Assembly (NCBI RefSeq): GCF_037975245.1
Contig: NC_092571.1
Coordinates: forward strand, 24,308,564 to 24,372,563
Source of the DNA: Apostichopus japonicus
Lineage: Eukaryota; Echinodermata; Holothuroidea; Aspidochirotida; Stichopodidae
Direction of reading: 5' to 3'
Length of the DNA: 64,000 nucleotides
Position 1 is the stretch's first letter; the number at the start of each line of letters is the position of its first letter. Shown here piece by piece: positions 1 through 12,500 of the stretch. Both the position numbers and the translations under genes were made by a program. Below the pieces are notes generated by a model, which ran no database searches, was not told the DNA's origin, and saw only the letters and a program-made list of their open reading frames with translations.

Positions 1-282
1 AGAATCGAACATCATCATCACCACAATAGAAAAAAAAGTAACTATTATATATATATATCACGATTTAGGTAAAGCAAGCACCGACTCAAACATTAGCCGG
101 GGCCCCCACCCCAAAAAAAAAAAAAAAAAAAAAAATTAAAACCTTCATCCGACCTTTGCCTCTATCACAATCAAACTTCTTGATCCTGTTGAAATAGTAG
201 ATCAGACAGACAGACAGACAGACATATAAACAGACATCGATATTAAATTTCCCTGTCAGCCAAGCGAGTGTCTTCTGCATAC
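1..282. other. Intron of gene 1 (partial) with simple repeats
   Basis: Downstream of the last visible donor. It holds an A tract near 110-136 and a CAGA/AGAC run near 204-232. No coding signal is seen. Confidence 0.6.
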
Positions 283-546
283 CTGTCTGGTCGTTACATT
301 CACAGATCTCACAGCCCTTGTCATCGAGCTTGAAGCCCCAGGGACATCCCATCCTGCATCGTACCAGTGGGCATTGGTTGCATACGCAGGTGTTGCAGCC
401 GTTATCGTCCTTCTGGAATCCGTTCTCGCAGAACATGGTGCACATGACAGGTGGGCAGTCGTTGCACTCACAGAGCTCGCAACCGTCGGCATCGGTCTTG
501 AATCCATACGGACAGAACATTCTGCACATTTGTGGGGAGCAAACGG
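283..546 (-). CDS. Three-repeat antistasin exon with Arg at presumed P1
   Basis: 88 codons between TTTCCAG and GTATGC. The triplets after Cys2 are R-M-F, T-M-F and R-M-G. In hirustasin and antistasin the inhibitory P1 residue is the Arg directly after this cysteine. These are therefore the only repeats seen in the window with a classical trypsin-like P1. Sequence identity to the array is lower than within the array. Confidence 0.9.
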
Positions 547-3500
547 CTGGAAATTTGGGAGTAAAAAAAAAAAAAAAACATATTTGTAACAATACTATTC
601 AAAGTGACATATTTGTGGCATTAACTTATCCAAATATTAGACTAGGCTTGGCTTGGGGAGAGGGGGGGGCAGCAAACAGCATTTTATTATTGGCATCAAC
701 TGCAAGATGACAATCACAAGTCTCAATTTCATCATCAATTCAATCAGAAATAACTACCAAAAATGTCACATTGAGGAATTCATTCAACTGCCAAAAAAAT
801 CATAACCTTTAGTAAAAGATCTAAATACTTAGAAAGATCAGATTGACGAAAAATAATTAGCGAGATCAAGAACTAAATCTAACAAACAAATGATGAAGAA
901 ATATGATTTACATAAAACTACAGAACGACTATAACGTCAGGTAGGTCATAGGTGTATGCGTTTTATCTGAGAAATTTACGTGGTGGTGGGTTGCAAACAC
1001 AAATGTCGTTAGTATCAGCTTCCTTAGAGAATTGTCAGCTTCCTCACAATTCTCTTACTCCAAATTGAGCCCATCCAATATGGTGACTAAATATTCACGA
1101 ATTAGGATATATCATTGAGGGAAAACTTGTCCGTCAGTGACTCCATCTATTAGGGGTTAAAAGCTATCTGTCGTATATTTTTGTTTCAACATGACGGCTT
1201 TCTTTTGGATTCCATAAAGACTAAAGCACAAATTGAAACACTCCTCTTTCATCGTCAAGATGACGGGAGGGCAAACAGTCAAAATGATGGTAATTCTGTT
1301 GACTTCTTCCAATCCCTAACCAATTCCAACCGAATCAACCGATGTACCTTTCTGATTTTTAATTCACCACCGAGACAGTCTCTTGTTTAAAATGATAAAT
1401 TCTCTGTCTGTCAAGTTGGTTTCTTTGGTCATCTTTGTTTCAAAATTTTCCAAAAGGTTTCAATTTTAAACAAAACTCTTTGGCCACTCCCCCTCCCCCC
1501 CCCCCTTCAAAAAAAGGATCTGATACAAGAGACTGTTTTGTAAGGATTCAAAGCATGAAATATCACATCCCACATAGCTCACTGCCTTCCATAAATAACA
1601 ATTCTATGAGAATTAAAAGAGGACGAGATATAGGAGAGTTTAGTTACGTGGATCGGAGGGCATGCAAGCATGGCCGCAGCCGTTGCTGCAACATTTCTCG
1701 GAGGTGGTGCAGTCATTGTCATCTTTGCACATCTCGGAGCAGATACCATTAGAGTCCCCAACGGCTGGGCAAGTTCCAGTGTGGATTTCTGTAAATTGCA
1801 CAGAAAATAAAGTGATCGGGAATCACCTTCCAAGAAAGTTGACATAAGGACAAATTTTTCTCAATTCATCCTTTACCAAATGGTATTCATAAAATTATAA
1901 ACAATTTCCATTACTTCAGAAAAAAATGCCCCAAAAAAAAAAAAGTCTTGTCTGGAATTATTAAGTTATAAACCCTGTACTTTGTTTAAAAATATTCTAG
2001 AAAATTGCGCACATATATTTGTTTTTACGTCTTAGTCCGTTCAGTGTATGTTGTTACTTTCCTTGGATGGTTCAAGGTATTTGTATCAATCATCTGTACT
2101 TTGAATCCTTTAGTTTTTTTAATATTGAGAGGATTTATAGCTGTCTGATCACGCAAGAAAAATTGCCAAAACAGCTCACCACATTTCATACCTCAGGTTC
2201 ACAAATAAATATTCCCAAGTCAGAAACTCACCGAGGCATTCACAGATATTGCAACCATTAGCATCTTTCCTGAAGCCATTCTCACAGTACATGGTGCACA
2301 TGACTGCTGGACATGTGTTACAGACACAGATGTCACAACCGTTGGAATCAGTCTGGAAGCCATGTTCGCAGAACATTGTGCACATGACTGGAGCACATGT
2401 AGCTGCGAGACATTAAGAAATAAATCACATGTAACTTTTCGTTGGTATCTTTTTTGATTTAAGGAAAGATGCATGCATCAAAATTCATGATGAAAATTTA
2501 TCCAGAATTATGAGAATTTTTTTTAACGCTGTTCAACAAAAATTTGCTCTGCATTAAATTTGCAATTCGTTATAATTCATTATAACAGCTACTTGATGGG
2601 AATGGATTTCATTTGAGATATATCTTAATAAAAACCATCATTCCCAGACTTATTAATAATGGTGAAAGTTTTTTATAACACCAGGGAAATTATACTTTGA
2701 AGAAACATAAGAATTACTGACAAACTAATGTGGTGGTGGGTTGCAGACAAAAGAATCACAGCCTTTGACTAATACTGACTTATACTGTCTTTCTCAGCTT
2801 CACAAAATGCATAGATTTTATTCTGCATATTTATAGTAATTATCAAAAAGAAACCTGACTGGAAAATTATTGATAAACTTGAAAATAGAAAAGAAATGTT
2901 TGTCTTAATAAGATTTGCATCAGCAATCTAAGGGTAACAATCATTAGGCTCTGCCAAATCAGCTATCCCACCTTTGTTGGTGGCTGTCCCTTTATAGCCA
3001 TTACTTCGTCATGGGGGTCAGTCAGTGGCAACAGTAGCTGTTATACCAACTATTCAGGTATCAATCACATCAAAGGTTATGTGGTAAGATTTACTTACGT
3101 GGTGGTGGGTTGCAGACACAGATGTCACAACCATTGGCATCCTTCTGGAAGCCATGTTCACAGAACTGAGCACACATCACTGGTGGACATGTGTTACAGA
3201 CACAGATATCACAACCGTTGGAATCAGTCTGGAACCCGTATTCACAGAACATGGCACACATCACTGGTGGACAAGCTTCACATTCACAGATGTCACAGCC
3301 ATTAGAATCCTTCTTGAATCCATTCTCACAGAACATGGTGCACATCATAGGTGCACAGGTTGCTGAAAATGAAACAAGTCCAGTTTTACATCTTTTACTG
3401 TGTTTCACAGCATAACAAAATGGATAGATTTTATTCTGCATATTTATAGTAATTATCCAAAAGAAACATGACTGGAAAATTATTGAAAAACTTGCAAAAA

Positions 3501-6500
3501 GCAAAGAAATGTTTGGCTTTAAAAATATTTGAATCTGTGATGGTAGGGTTACAATCCTTGGGCTCTGCCTTATCAGAATCCAACACTTTGTTGGTGGCTA
3601 TCCCTTTATAGCGATTTTTTACCATCTCTGGGCTCTGCCAAATCAGCTATCCAACACTTTGTTGGTGGCTATCCCTTTATAGCCATTTCTTTACAATCCC
3701 TGGGCTCTGCCATATCAGCTATCCAACCCTTTGTTGGTGGCTATCCCTTTATAGCCATTTCTTTACAATCCCTGGGCTCTCCCAAATCAGCTATCCAACC
3801 CTTAGTTGGTGGCTATCCCTTTATATCGGTTTCTTTGCCCAGGTACCACAAAGTGGCGACAGTACCTGGTATACCAACAAACCAGGTATTGATCACATCA
3901 AACGTTATGTGGTAAGATTTACTTACGTGGTGGTGGGTTGCAGACACAGATGTCACAACCACTGGCATCCTTCTGGAAGCCATGTTCACAGAACTGAGTA
4001 CACATCACAGCTGGACATGTGTTACAGACACAGATATCACAACCGTTGGAATCAGTCTGGAAGCCGTGTTCACAGAATTGAGCACACATCACTGGTGGAC
4101 ATGTGTTACAGACACAGATATCACAACCGTTAGAATCAGTCTGGAAGCCGTTTTCACAGAACATGGCACACATCACTGGTGGACAAGCTTCACATTCACA
4201 GATGTCACAGCCATTAGCATCCTTCTTGAATCCATTCTCACAGAACATGGTGCACATCATAGGTGCACAGGTTGCTGAAAAAATGAAACAAGTTCAGTTT
4301 TGCAAATATTACTGTCTTTTTCAGCATTACAAAATGTATACATTTTATTCCACAGATTCTTAGTAAATATCTCAAAGGAACCTGACTGGAAAATTATTCA
4401 CAAACTTGAAAATAGCAAAGAAATTTTTGGTTTTACTAAGATTTGAATCTGCGATCTCAGGGTAACAATCCCTGGGCTCTGCCAAATCAGCTATCCCACC
4501 ATTTGTTGGTGGCTGTCCCTTTACAGCCATTACTTTAAAATCTCTGAGCTGTGTCAAATCAGCTATCCAACCCTTTGTTTGTGGATATCCCTTATAGCCA
4601 TTTCTTTGCCGGCGTGCCAGTCAGTGGCAACAGTACCTGCCAGGTACCAACTAACAAGGTATCGATCACATCAAAGGTAATGTGGTAAGATTTACTTACG
4701 TGGTGGTGGGTTGCAGACACAGATGTCACAACCATTGGAATCCTTCTGGAAGCCATGTTCACAGAACTGAGTACACATCACTGGTGGACATGTGTTACAG
4801 ACACAGATGTCACAACCGTTAGAATCAGTCTGGAACCCGTTTTCACAGAACAAGGCACACATCACTGGTGGACAAGCTTCACATTCACAGATGTCACAGC
4901 CATTAGCATCCTTCTTGAATCCATTCTCACAGAACATGGTGCACATCATAGGAGCACAGGTTGCTGAAAAAATGAAACAAGTTCAGTTTTACAACTATTA
5001 CTGTCTTTTTCAACGTTTAAAAATGTATAGAATTTATTCTGCATATTCTTAGTAAATATCCAAAATAAAACCTGACTGCAAAGTTATTGACAAACTTGAA
5101 AATAGTAAAGAAATGTTTGGCTTTAATAAGATTTGAATCGGTGATCTCAGGGTGACAATACATGAGCTCTGCCAAATCAGCTATCCAGACCGTTTGTTGG
5201 TGGCTATCCCTGTATAGCCATTTCTTTGCCGGGGTGCCAGTCAGTGGCAACAGTACCTGGTATACCAACTAACCAGTTATCAATTACATTAAGGGTACTG
5301 TGGTTAGATTTACTTACGTGGTGGTGGGTTGCAGACACAGATATCACAACCATTGGCATCCTTCTGGAAGCCATGTTCACAGAACTGAGTACACATCACT
5401 GGTGGACATGTGTTACAGACACAGATATCACAACCGTTGGAATCCTTCTGGAAGCCGTGCTCACAGAACTGAGCACACATCACTGGTGGACATGTGTTAC
5501 AGACACAGATGTCACAACCGTTAGAATCAGTCTGGAACCCGTTTTCACAGAACATGGCACACATCACTGGTGGACAAGCTTCACATTCACAGATGTCACA
5601 GCCATTAGCATCCTTCTTGAATCCATTCTCACAGAACATGGTGCACATCATAGGTGCACAGGTTGCTGAAAATGAAACAAGTACAGTTTTACAACTATTA
5701 CTGTGTTTCACAGCATTACAAATTGGATAGATTTTATTCCGCATATTTATAGAAATTATCCAAAAGAAAAATGACTGGAAAATTATTGAAAAACTTGAAA
5801 ATAGCAAAGAAATATTTGGCTTTAATAGGATTTCAATCGGCGATCTCAGGGTTACAATCCTTGAGCTCTGCCAAATTAGCTATCCAAACCTTTGTTGGTG
5901 GCTATCCCTTTATTGCGGTTTCTTTGCCCAGGTACCACACAGTGGCAACAGTACCTGCCAGGTACCAACTAACCAGGTATCGATCACATTAAAGGTAATG
6001 TGGTAAGATTTACTTACGTGGTGGTGGGTTGCAGACACAGATGTCACAACCATTGGAATCCTTCTGGAAGCCATGTTCACAGAACTGAGTACACATCACT
6101 GGTGGACATGTGTTACAGACACAGATATCACAACCGTTGGAATCAGTCTGGAAGCCGTGTTCACAGAACTGAGCACACATCACTGGTGGACATGTGTTAC
6201 AGACACAGATATCACAACCGTTGGAATCAGTCTGGAACCCGTTGTCACAGAACATGGCACACATCACTGGTGGACAAGCTTCACATTCACAGATGTCACA
6301 GCCATTAGCATCCTTCTTGAATCCATTCTCACAGAACATGGTGCACATCACAGGTGCACAGGTTGCTGAAGAAATGAAACAAGGTCCGTTTTACAACTAT
6401 TACTGTCTTTTTTATCCTTTACAAAATGGATAGAATTTATTCTGCATATTTATAGTAAATATCCAAAAGGAACGTGACTGGAAAATTATTGACAAACTAA

Positions 6501-9500
6501 AAAATAGCAAAGACATTTTTGGTTTTAATGAGATTTGAATCAGCGATCTCAAGGTTACAATCCTTGAGTTCTGAAAAATCAGCTATCCAACCTTTGTTGG
6601 TGACTATCCCTTTATAGCCATTTCTTTACAATCCCTGGGCTCTCCCAAATCAGCTATCCAACCCTTTGTTGGTGGCTTACCCTTTATAGCCATTTCTTTG
6701 CCAGGGTGCCAGTCAGTGGCAACAGTACCTGGTATACCAACAAACCAGGTATTGATCACATCAAACGTTATGTGGTAAGATTTACTTACGTGGTGGTGGG
6801 TTGCAGACACAGATGTCACAACCATTGGAATCCTTCTGGAAGCCATGTTCACAGAACTGAGTACACATCACTGCTGGACATGTGTTACAGACACAGATGT
6901 CACAACCGTTGGAATCAGTCTGGAAGCCGTGTTCACAGAATTGAGCACACATCACTGGTGGACATGTGTTACAGACACAGATATCACAACCGTTGGAATC
7001 AGTCTGGAACCCATTTTCACAGAACATGGCACACATCACTGGTGGACAAGCTTCACATTCACAGATGTCACAGCCATTAGCATCCTTCTTGAATCCATTC
7101 TCACAGAACATGGTGCACATCACAGGTGCACAGGTTGCTGGAAATAAAACAAGGTCAGTTTTACAACTATTACTGTCTTTTTTAACGTTTACAAGAAGGA
7201 TAGAGTTATTCTGCATATTCTTAGTAAATATCCAATAGAAACCAGCCTGCAAAGTTATTGACAAACTTGAAAATAGCAACTTTAGAAATGTTTGGCTTTA
7301 ATTATAAGATTTGAATCGGCGATTTCAGGGTGACAATCCTTGATCTCTGCCAAATCGGCTATCCAAACCTTTGTTTGTGGATATCCCTTTATAGCCATTT
7401 CTTTGCCTGGGTGCCAGTCAGTGGCAACAGTACCTGGTATACCAACTAACCAGGTATCGATCATATCAAAGGTAATGTGGTAAGATTAACTTACGTGGTG
7501 GTGGGTTGCAGACACAGATGTCACAACCATTGGAATCCTTCTGGAAGCCATGTTCACAGAACTGAGCACACATCACTGCTGGACATGTGTTACAGACACA
7601 GATATCACAACCATTAGAATCAGTCTGGAAGCCGTGCTCACAGAACATGGCACACATCACTGGTGGACAAGCTTCACATTCACAGATGTCACAGCCATTA
7701 GCATCCTTCTTGAATCCATTCTCACAGAACATGGTGCACATCACAGGTGCACAGGTTGCTGAAAATGAAAAAAGTTCAGTTTTTAAACAATTACTGTCTT
7801 TTTCAGTACTAAAAAATGGATAGATTTTATTCCACATATTCTTACTCAATATCCAAAAAGACCTGACTGGTACATCATTGACAAACTTGAAAATTATAGC
7901 AAAGATATGTTTGGCTTTAAAAAGATTTGAATCTGCGATAGTAAAGTTACAATCCTTGAACCCTGCCAAATTAGCTATCCAACCCTTTGTTGGTGGCTAT
8001 CCCTTTATAGCAGTTTCTTTGCCCAGGTACCACAGAGTGGCAACAGTACCTGGTATACCAACTAACCAGGTATCGATCACATCAAAGTTTATGTGGTAGG
8101 ATTTGCTTACGTGGTGGTGGGTTGCAGACACAGATGTCACAACCATTGGCATCCTTCTGGAAGCCATGTTCACAGAACTGAGTACACATCACTGCTGGAC
8201 ATGTGTTACAGACACAGATATCACAACCGTTGGAATCAGTCTGGAACCCGTTTTCACAGAACATGGCACACATCACTGGTGGACAAGCTTCACATTCACA
8301 GATGTCACAGCCATTAGCATCCTTCTTGAATCCATTCTCACAGAACATGGTGCACATCATAGGTGCACAGGTTGCTGAAAATGAAACAAGTTTAGTTTAC
8401 AACTATTACTGTATTTTTCCGCATTACAAAATAGATAAAATTTATTCCGCAGATTCTTAGTAAATATCCAAAAGGAGCTAGACTGGAAAATTATTGAAAA
8501 ACTTGCAAAAGCAAAGAAATGTTTGGCTTTAATAATATTTGAATCTGTGATGGCAGGGTTACAATCCTTGAGCTCTGCCAAATCAGCTTTCCAACCCTTT
8601 GTTGGTGGCAATCCCTTTATAGCCATTTCTTTACCATACCTGGGCTCTGCCAAAACAGCTATCCAACCCTTAGTTGGTGCCTTTCCCTATATAGCCATTT
8701 CTTTACAATCCCTGGGCTCTGCAAAATTGGCGAACCAACCGTTTGTTGGTGGCTGTCCTTTTATAGCCATTTCTTTGCTGGGGTGCCAGTCAGTGGCAAC
8801 AGTACCTGGTATACCAACTAACCAGGTATCGATCATATCAAAGGTAATGTGGTAAGATTTACTTACGTGGTGGTGGGTTGCAGACACAGATGTCACAACC
8901 ATTGGCATCCTTCTGGAAGCCATGTTCACAGAACTGAGCACACATCACTGGTGGACATGTGTTACAGACACAGATATCACAACCGTTGGAATCAGTCTGG
9001 AACCCGTTTTCACAGAACATGGCACACATCACTGGTGGACATGTGTTACAGACACAGATATCACAACCGTTAGAATCAGTCTGGAACCCATTTTCACAGA
9101 ACATGGCACACATCACTGGTGGACAAGCTTCACATTCACAGATGTCACAGCCATTTGCATCCTTCTTGAATCCATTCTCACAGAACATGGTACACATCAT
9201 AGGTGCACAGGTTGCTGAAAAAATGAAACAAGGTCAGTTTTACAACTATTACTGTCTTTTTCAGCATTAACAAAATGTATAGAATTTATTCTGCATATTC
9301 TAAGTAAATATCCAAAAGAAATATGAATGCAAGGTTATTGACAAACTTGAAAATAGCAAAGAAATGTTTGGCTTTAATAAGATTTGAATCGGCGATCTCA
9401 GGGTGACAATCCTTGAGCTCTGCCAAATCGGCTATCCAACCCTTTGTTGGTGACTATCCCTTTATAGCCATTTCTTTGCTAGGGTGCCAGTCAGTGGCAA

Positions 9501-12500
9501 CAGTACCTGGTATACCAACTAACCAGGTATCGATCACACTAAAGGTAATGTGGTAAGATTTACTTACGTGGTGGTGGGTTGCAGACACAGATGTCACAAC
9601 CATTGGCATCCTTCTGGAAGCCATGTTCACAGAACTGAGTACACATCACTGCTGGACATGTGTTACAGACACAGATATCACAACCGTTGGAATCAGTCTG
9701 GAACCCATTTTCACAGAACTGAGCACACATCACTGGTGGACATGTGTTACAGACACAGATATCACAACCGTTGGAATCAGTCTGGAACCCGTTTTCACAG
9801 AACATGGCACACATCACTGGTGGACAAGCTTCACATTCACAGATGTCACAGCCATTAGCATCCTTCTTGAATCCATTCTCACAGAACATGGTACACATCA
9901 TAGGTGCACAGGTTGCTGAAAATGAAACAAGTTCAGTTTTACCATTATTACTTTTTTATTTCAGCATTACAAAATGGATAGATTTTATACCCATATTCTT
10001 ACAAAATATCTCAAAAGACCTGACTGGTAAGTCATCGACAAACTTGAAAATAGCAAAGAAATATTTGGCTCTAATAAGATTTGAATCCGCAATCTGAGGG
10101 TTACAATCCTTGAGCTCTGCCAAATCAGCTATCCAAACCTTTGTTGGTGGCTGTCCCTTTATAGCCATTTCTTTGCTGGGGTGGCAGTCCGTGGCAACAG
10201 TACCTGGTGTACCAACTAACCAGGTATCGATCACATCAAAGGTAATGTGGTAAGATTTGCTTACGTGGTGGTGGGTTGCAGACACAGATGTCACAACCAT
10301 TGGCATCTTTCTGGAAGCCATGTTCACAGAACTGAGTACACATCACTGCTGGACATGTGTTACAGACACAGATGTCACAACCGTTGGAATCAGTCTGGAA
10401 CCCGTTTTCACAGAACATGGCACACATCACTGGTGGACAAGCTTCACATTCACAGATGTCACAGCCATTAGCATCCTTCTTGAATCCATTCTCACAGAAC
10501 ATGGTGCACATCATAGGTGCACAGGTTGCTGAAAATGAATCAAGTTCAGCTTTACAACTGTTACTGTGTTTCACAGTATAACAAAATAGATAGATTTTTT
10601 TTTTCATATTAAAAGTAATTATCCAAAAGAAACCTGACTGGAAAAGTATTGACGAACTTGAAAATAGCAAAAAAATGTTTGGCTTTAATAAGATTTGAAT
10701 TTGCGATCTCAGGGTGACAATCCTTGATCTCTGCCAAATCGGCTATCCAAACCTTTGCTTGTGGATATCCCTTTATAGCCATTTCTTTGCCGGGTGCCAG
10801 TCAGTGGCAACAGTACCTGGTATACCAACTAACCAGGTATCGATCACATTTTAAGGTAGTGTGGTAAGATTTACTTACGTGGAGGTGGGTTGCAGACACA
10901 GATGTCACAACCATTGTCATCCTTCTGGAAGCCATGTTCACAGAACTGAGCACACATCACTGGTGGACATGTGTTACAGACACAGATATCACAACCGTTA
11001 GAATCAGTTTGGAACCCGTTTTCACAGAACATGGCACACATCACTGGTGGACAAGCTTCACATTCACAGATGTCACAGCCATTAGCATCCTTCTTGAATC
11101 CATTCTCACAGAACATGGTGCACATCATAGGTGCACAGGTTGCTGAAAAAATGAAACAAGTTTAGTTTTACATCTATTACTGTCTTTTTCAGCATTAAAA
11201 AATGGATAGATTTTATTTCGCATATTTATAGTAAATAAATTTAAAAAAAAAAAATATTGACAAATTTGACAAGAGCAAAGAAATTATAACTCATCAGTAT
11301 TAATAGTTGGGAGTATGATGCAGACAATCAATTCATGAGTTACATGTGGCCTGTTTCACCATGATTTTGAAGTGCAATAGTAAGATGCCATTTACCCTGT
11401 TAATGAAGTTGTAACTGCATACTTTGATTTTGATTGTGAATATTCATATATATTCATTATAAGTTATGTCGAGTGGTATCTCACTATGGTTTAGAACTCT
11501 TTTCAAGTAATTTTGTAGTGCACTCTAAGCAGAGCTGATCATTTATTTATGTCCTTAGCACTTGGTATATATATCATTGACAAAGTTTGTATATCTATAT
11601 ATGAACCTTTGACTGTCTCTCGTATCACACAATATTTTGTTGTATTTGGACCACAGTAACACAAGGCCTAAATACGGGTTATAAAACATACCAACATGAA
11701 GACTTGATTTCTATCTTCTTATATATATGCAAATACTGACCTGGGTCTTGGCAAGTATGACCACAGCCATTGCTGCAACACTTCTGACTTCCAGTGCAGT
11801 TGAAATCGTGAGGGCACTCCTCAGTGCAGCTACCAACCTGATCACTGGGAACTGTGGGACAGTATCCAGGCTTCTCATCTGTGGATAAAACAAATTCAGA
11901 TTCTTCCAAGTGAATACTTTGATATTCACCATAATAATCACACTGGCATTATAATCTAAACATTGCCCTTTTCAAATCGATATCAGGAAGCACAACCAAA
12001 TTTACTTTCTCACAAAAATGTCTGGTTGTTTTTGTTTATCTAGCATGCCATTAGCTCTCTAGGCCTAATAAATTTGTAAACATTTTCAAGGTTTATAGCT
12101 AATAAAACTGAAAGAAATTGATCTTGATATTCAATCTGTGCATAAAACAAAGGAATCATAATCAAATGTAACGGTCACCTGACCCTCGTTGCACGAATGT
12201 TAATTTCTCTATCAGCTACTTGCCGATTCTATAAATGCATACCTTCTCCATACACTGCTGAAGTATTTTTTGTAGCTTAGGCCCCTAACCCTCTGCAAGA
12301 CGAAACTTTCATCTTGAAATGACATGGTTTTGTTGCTCACTTGATTTGAATTTGCCCTGCTTGTTACGGGAATAAGAATACAACTTACAAGGTGCAGGCT
12401 CCCTTGTCTCCAAGTAACCGTAGCCCAACTTATCTGAAAGTAACTGTAGCGCAACTTAGACGAAATTGTTTAGGTCTAGGTCGTATACTGCCATTGTTAC

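Larger units (their letters stand above)
2700..11260 (-). repeat. Tandem array of exon-plus-intron units (about 0.6-0.85 kb each)
   Basis: Twelve units, each with one antistasin exon followed on the minus strand by a near-copy intron. Every intron starts with GTAAG(T/C)AAATCTTACCACAT or close to it, then a block matching gataccTGGTTAGTTGGTATACC, then a block resembling the 5' part of a tRNA, then the acceptor region. Exons and introns are both highly alike, so whole units were copied or converted, not only coding parts. Confidence 0.9.

Noticed and set aside
3081-11165. Many plus-strand open frames (MLQTQISQPLESV.., MVRFTYVVVGCRHR..)
   Set aside because: They are antisense shadows of the antistasin exons. 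Their periodicity follows the minus-strand repeats, and they run through splice sites.
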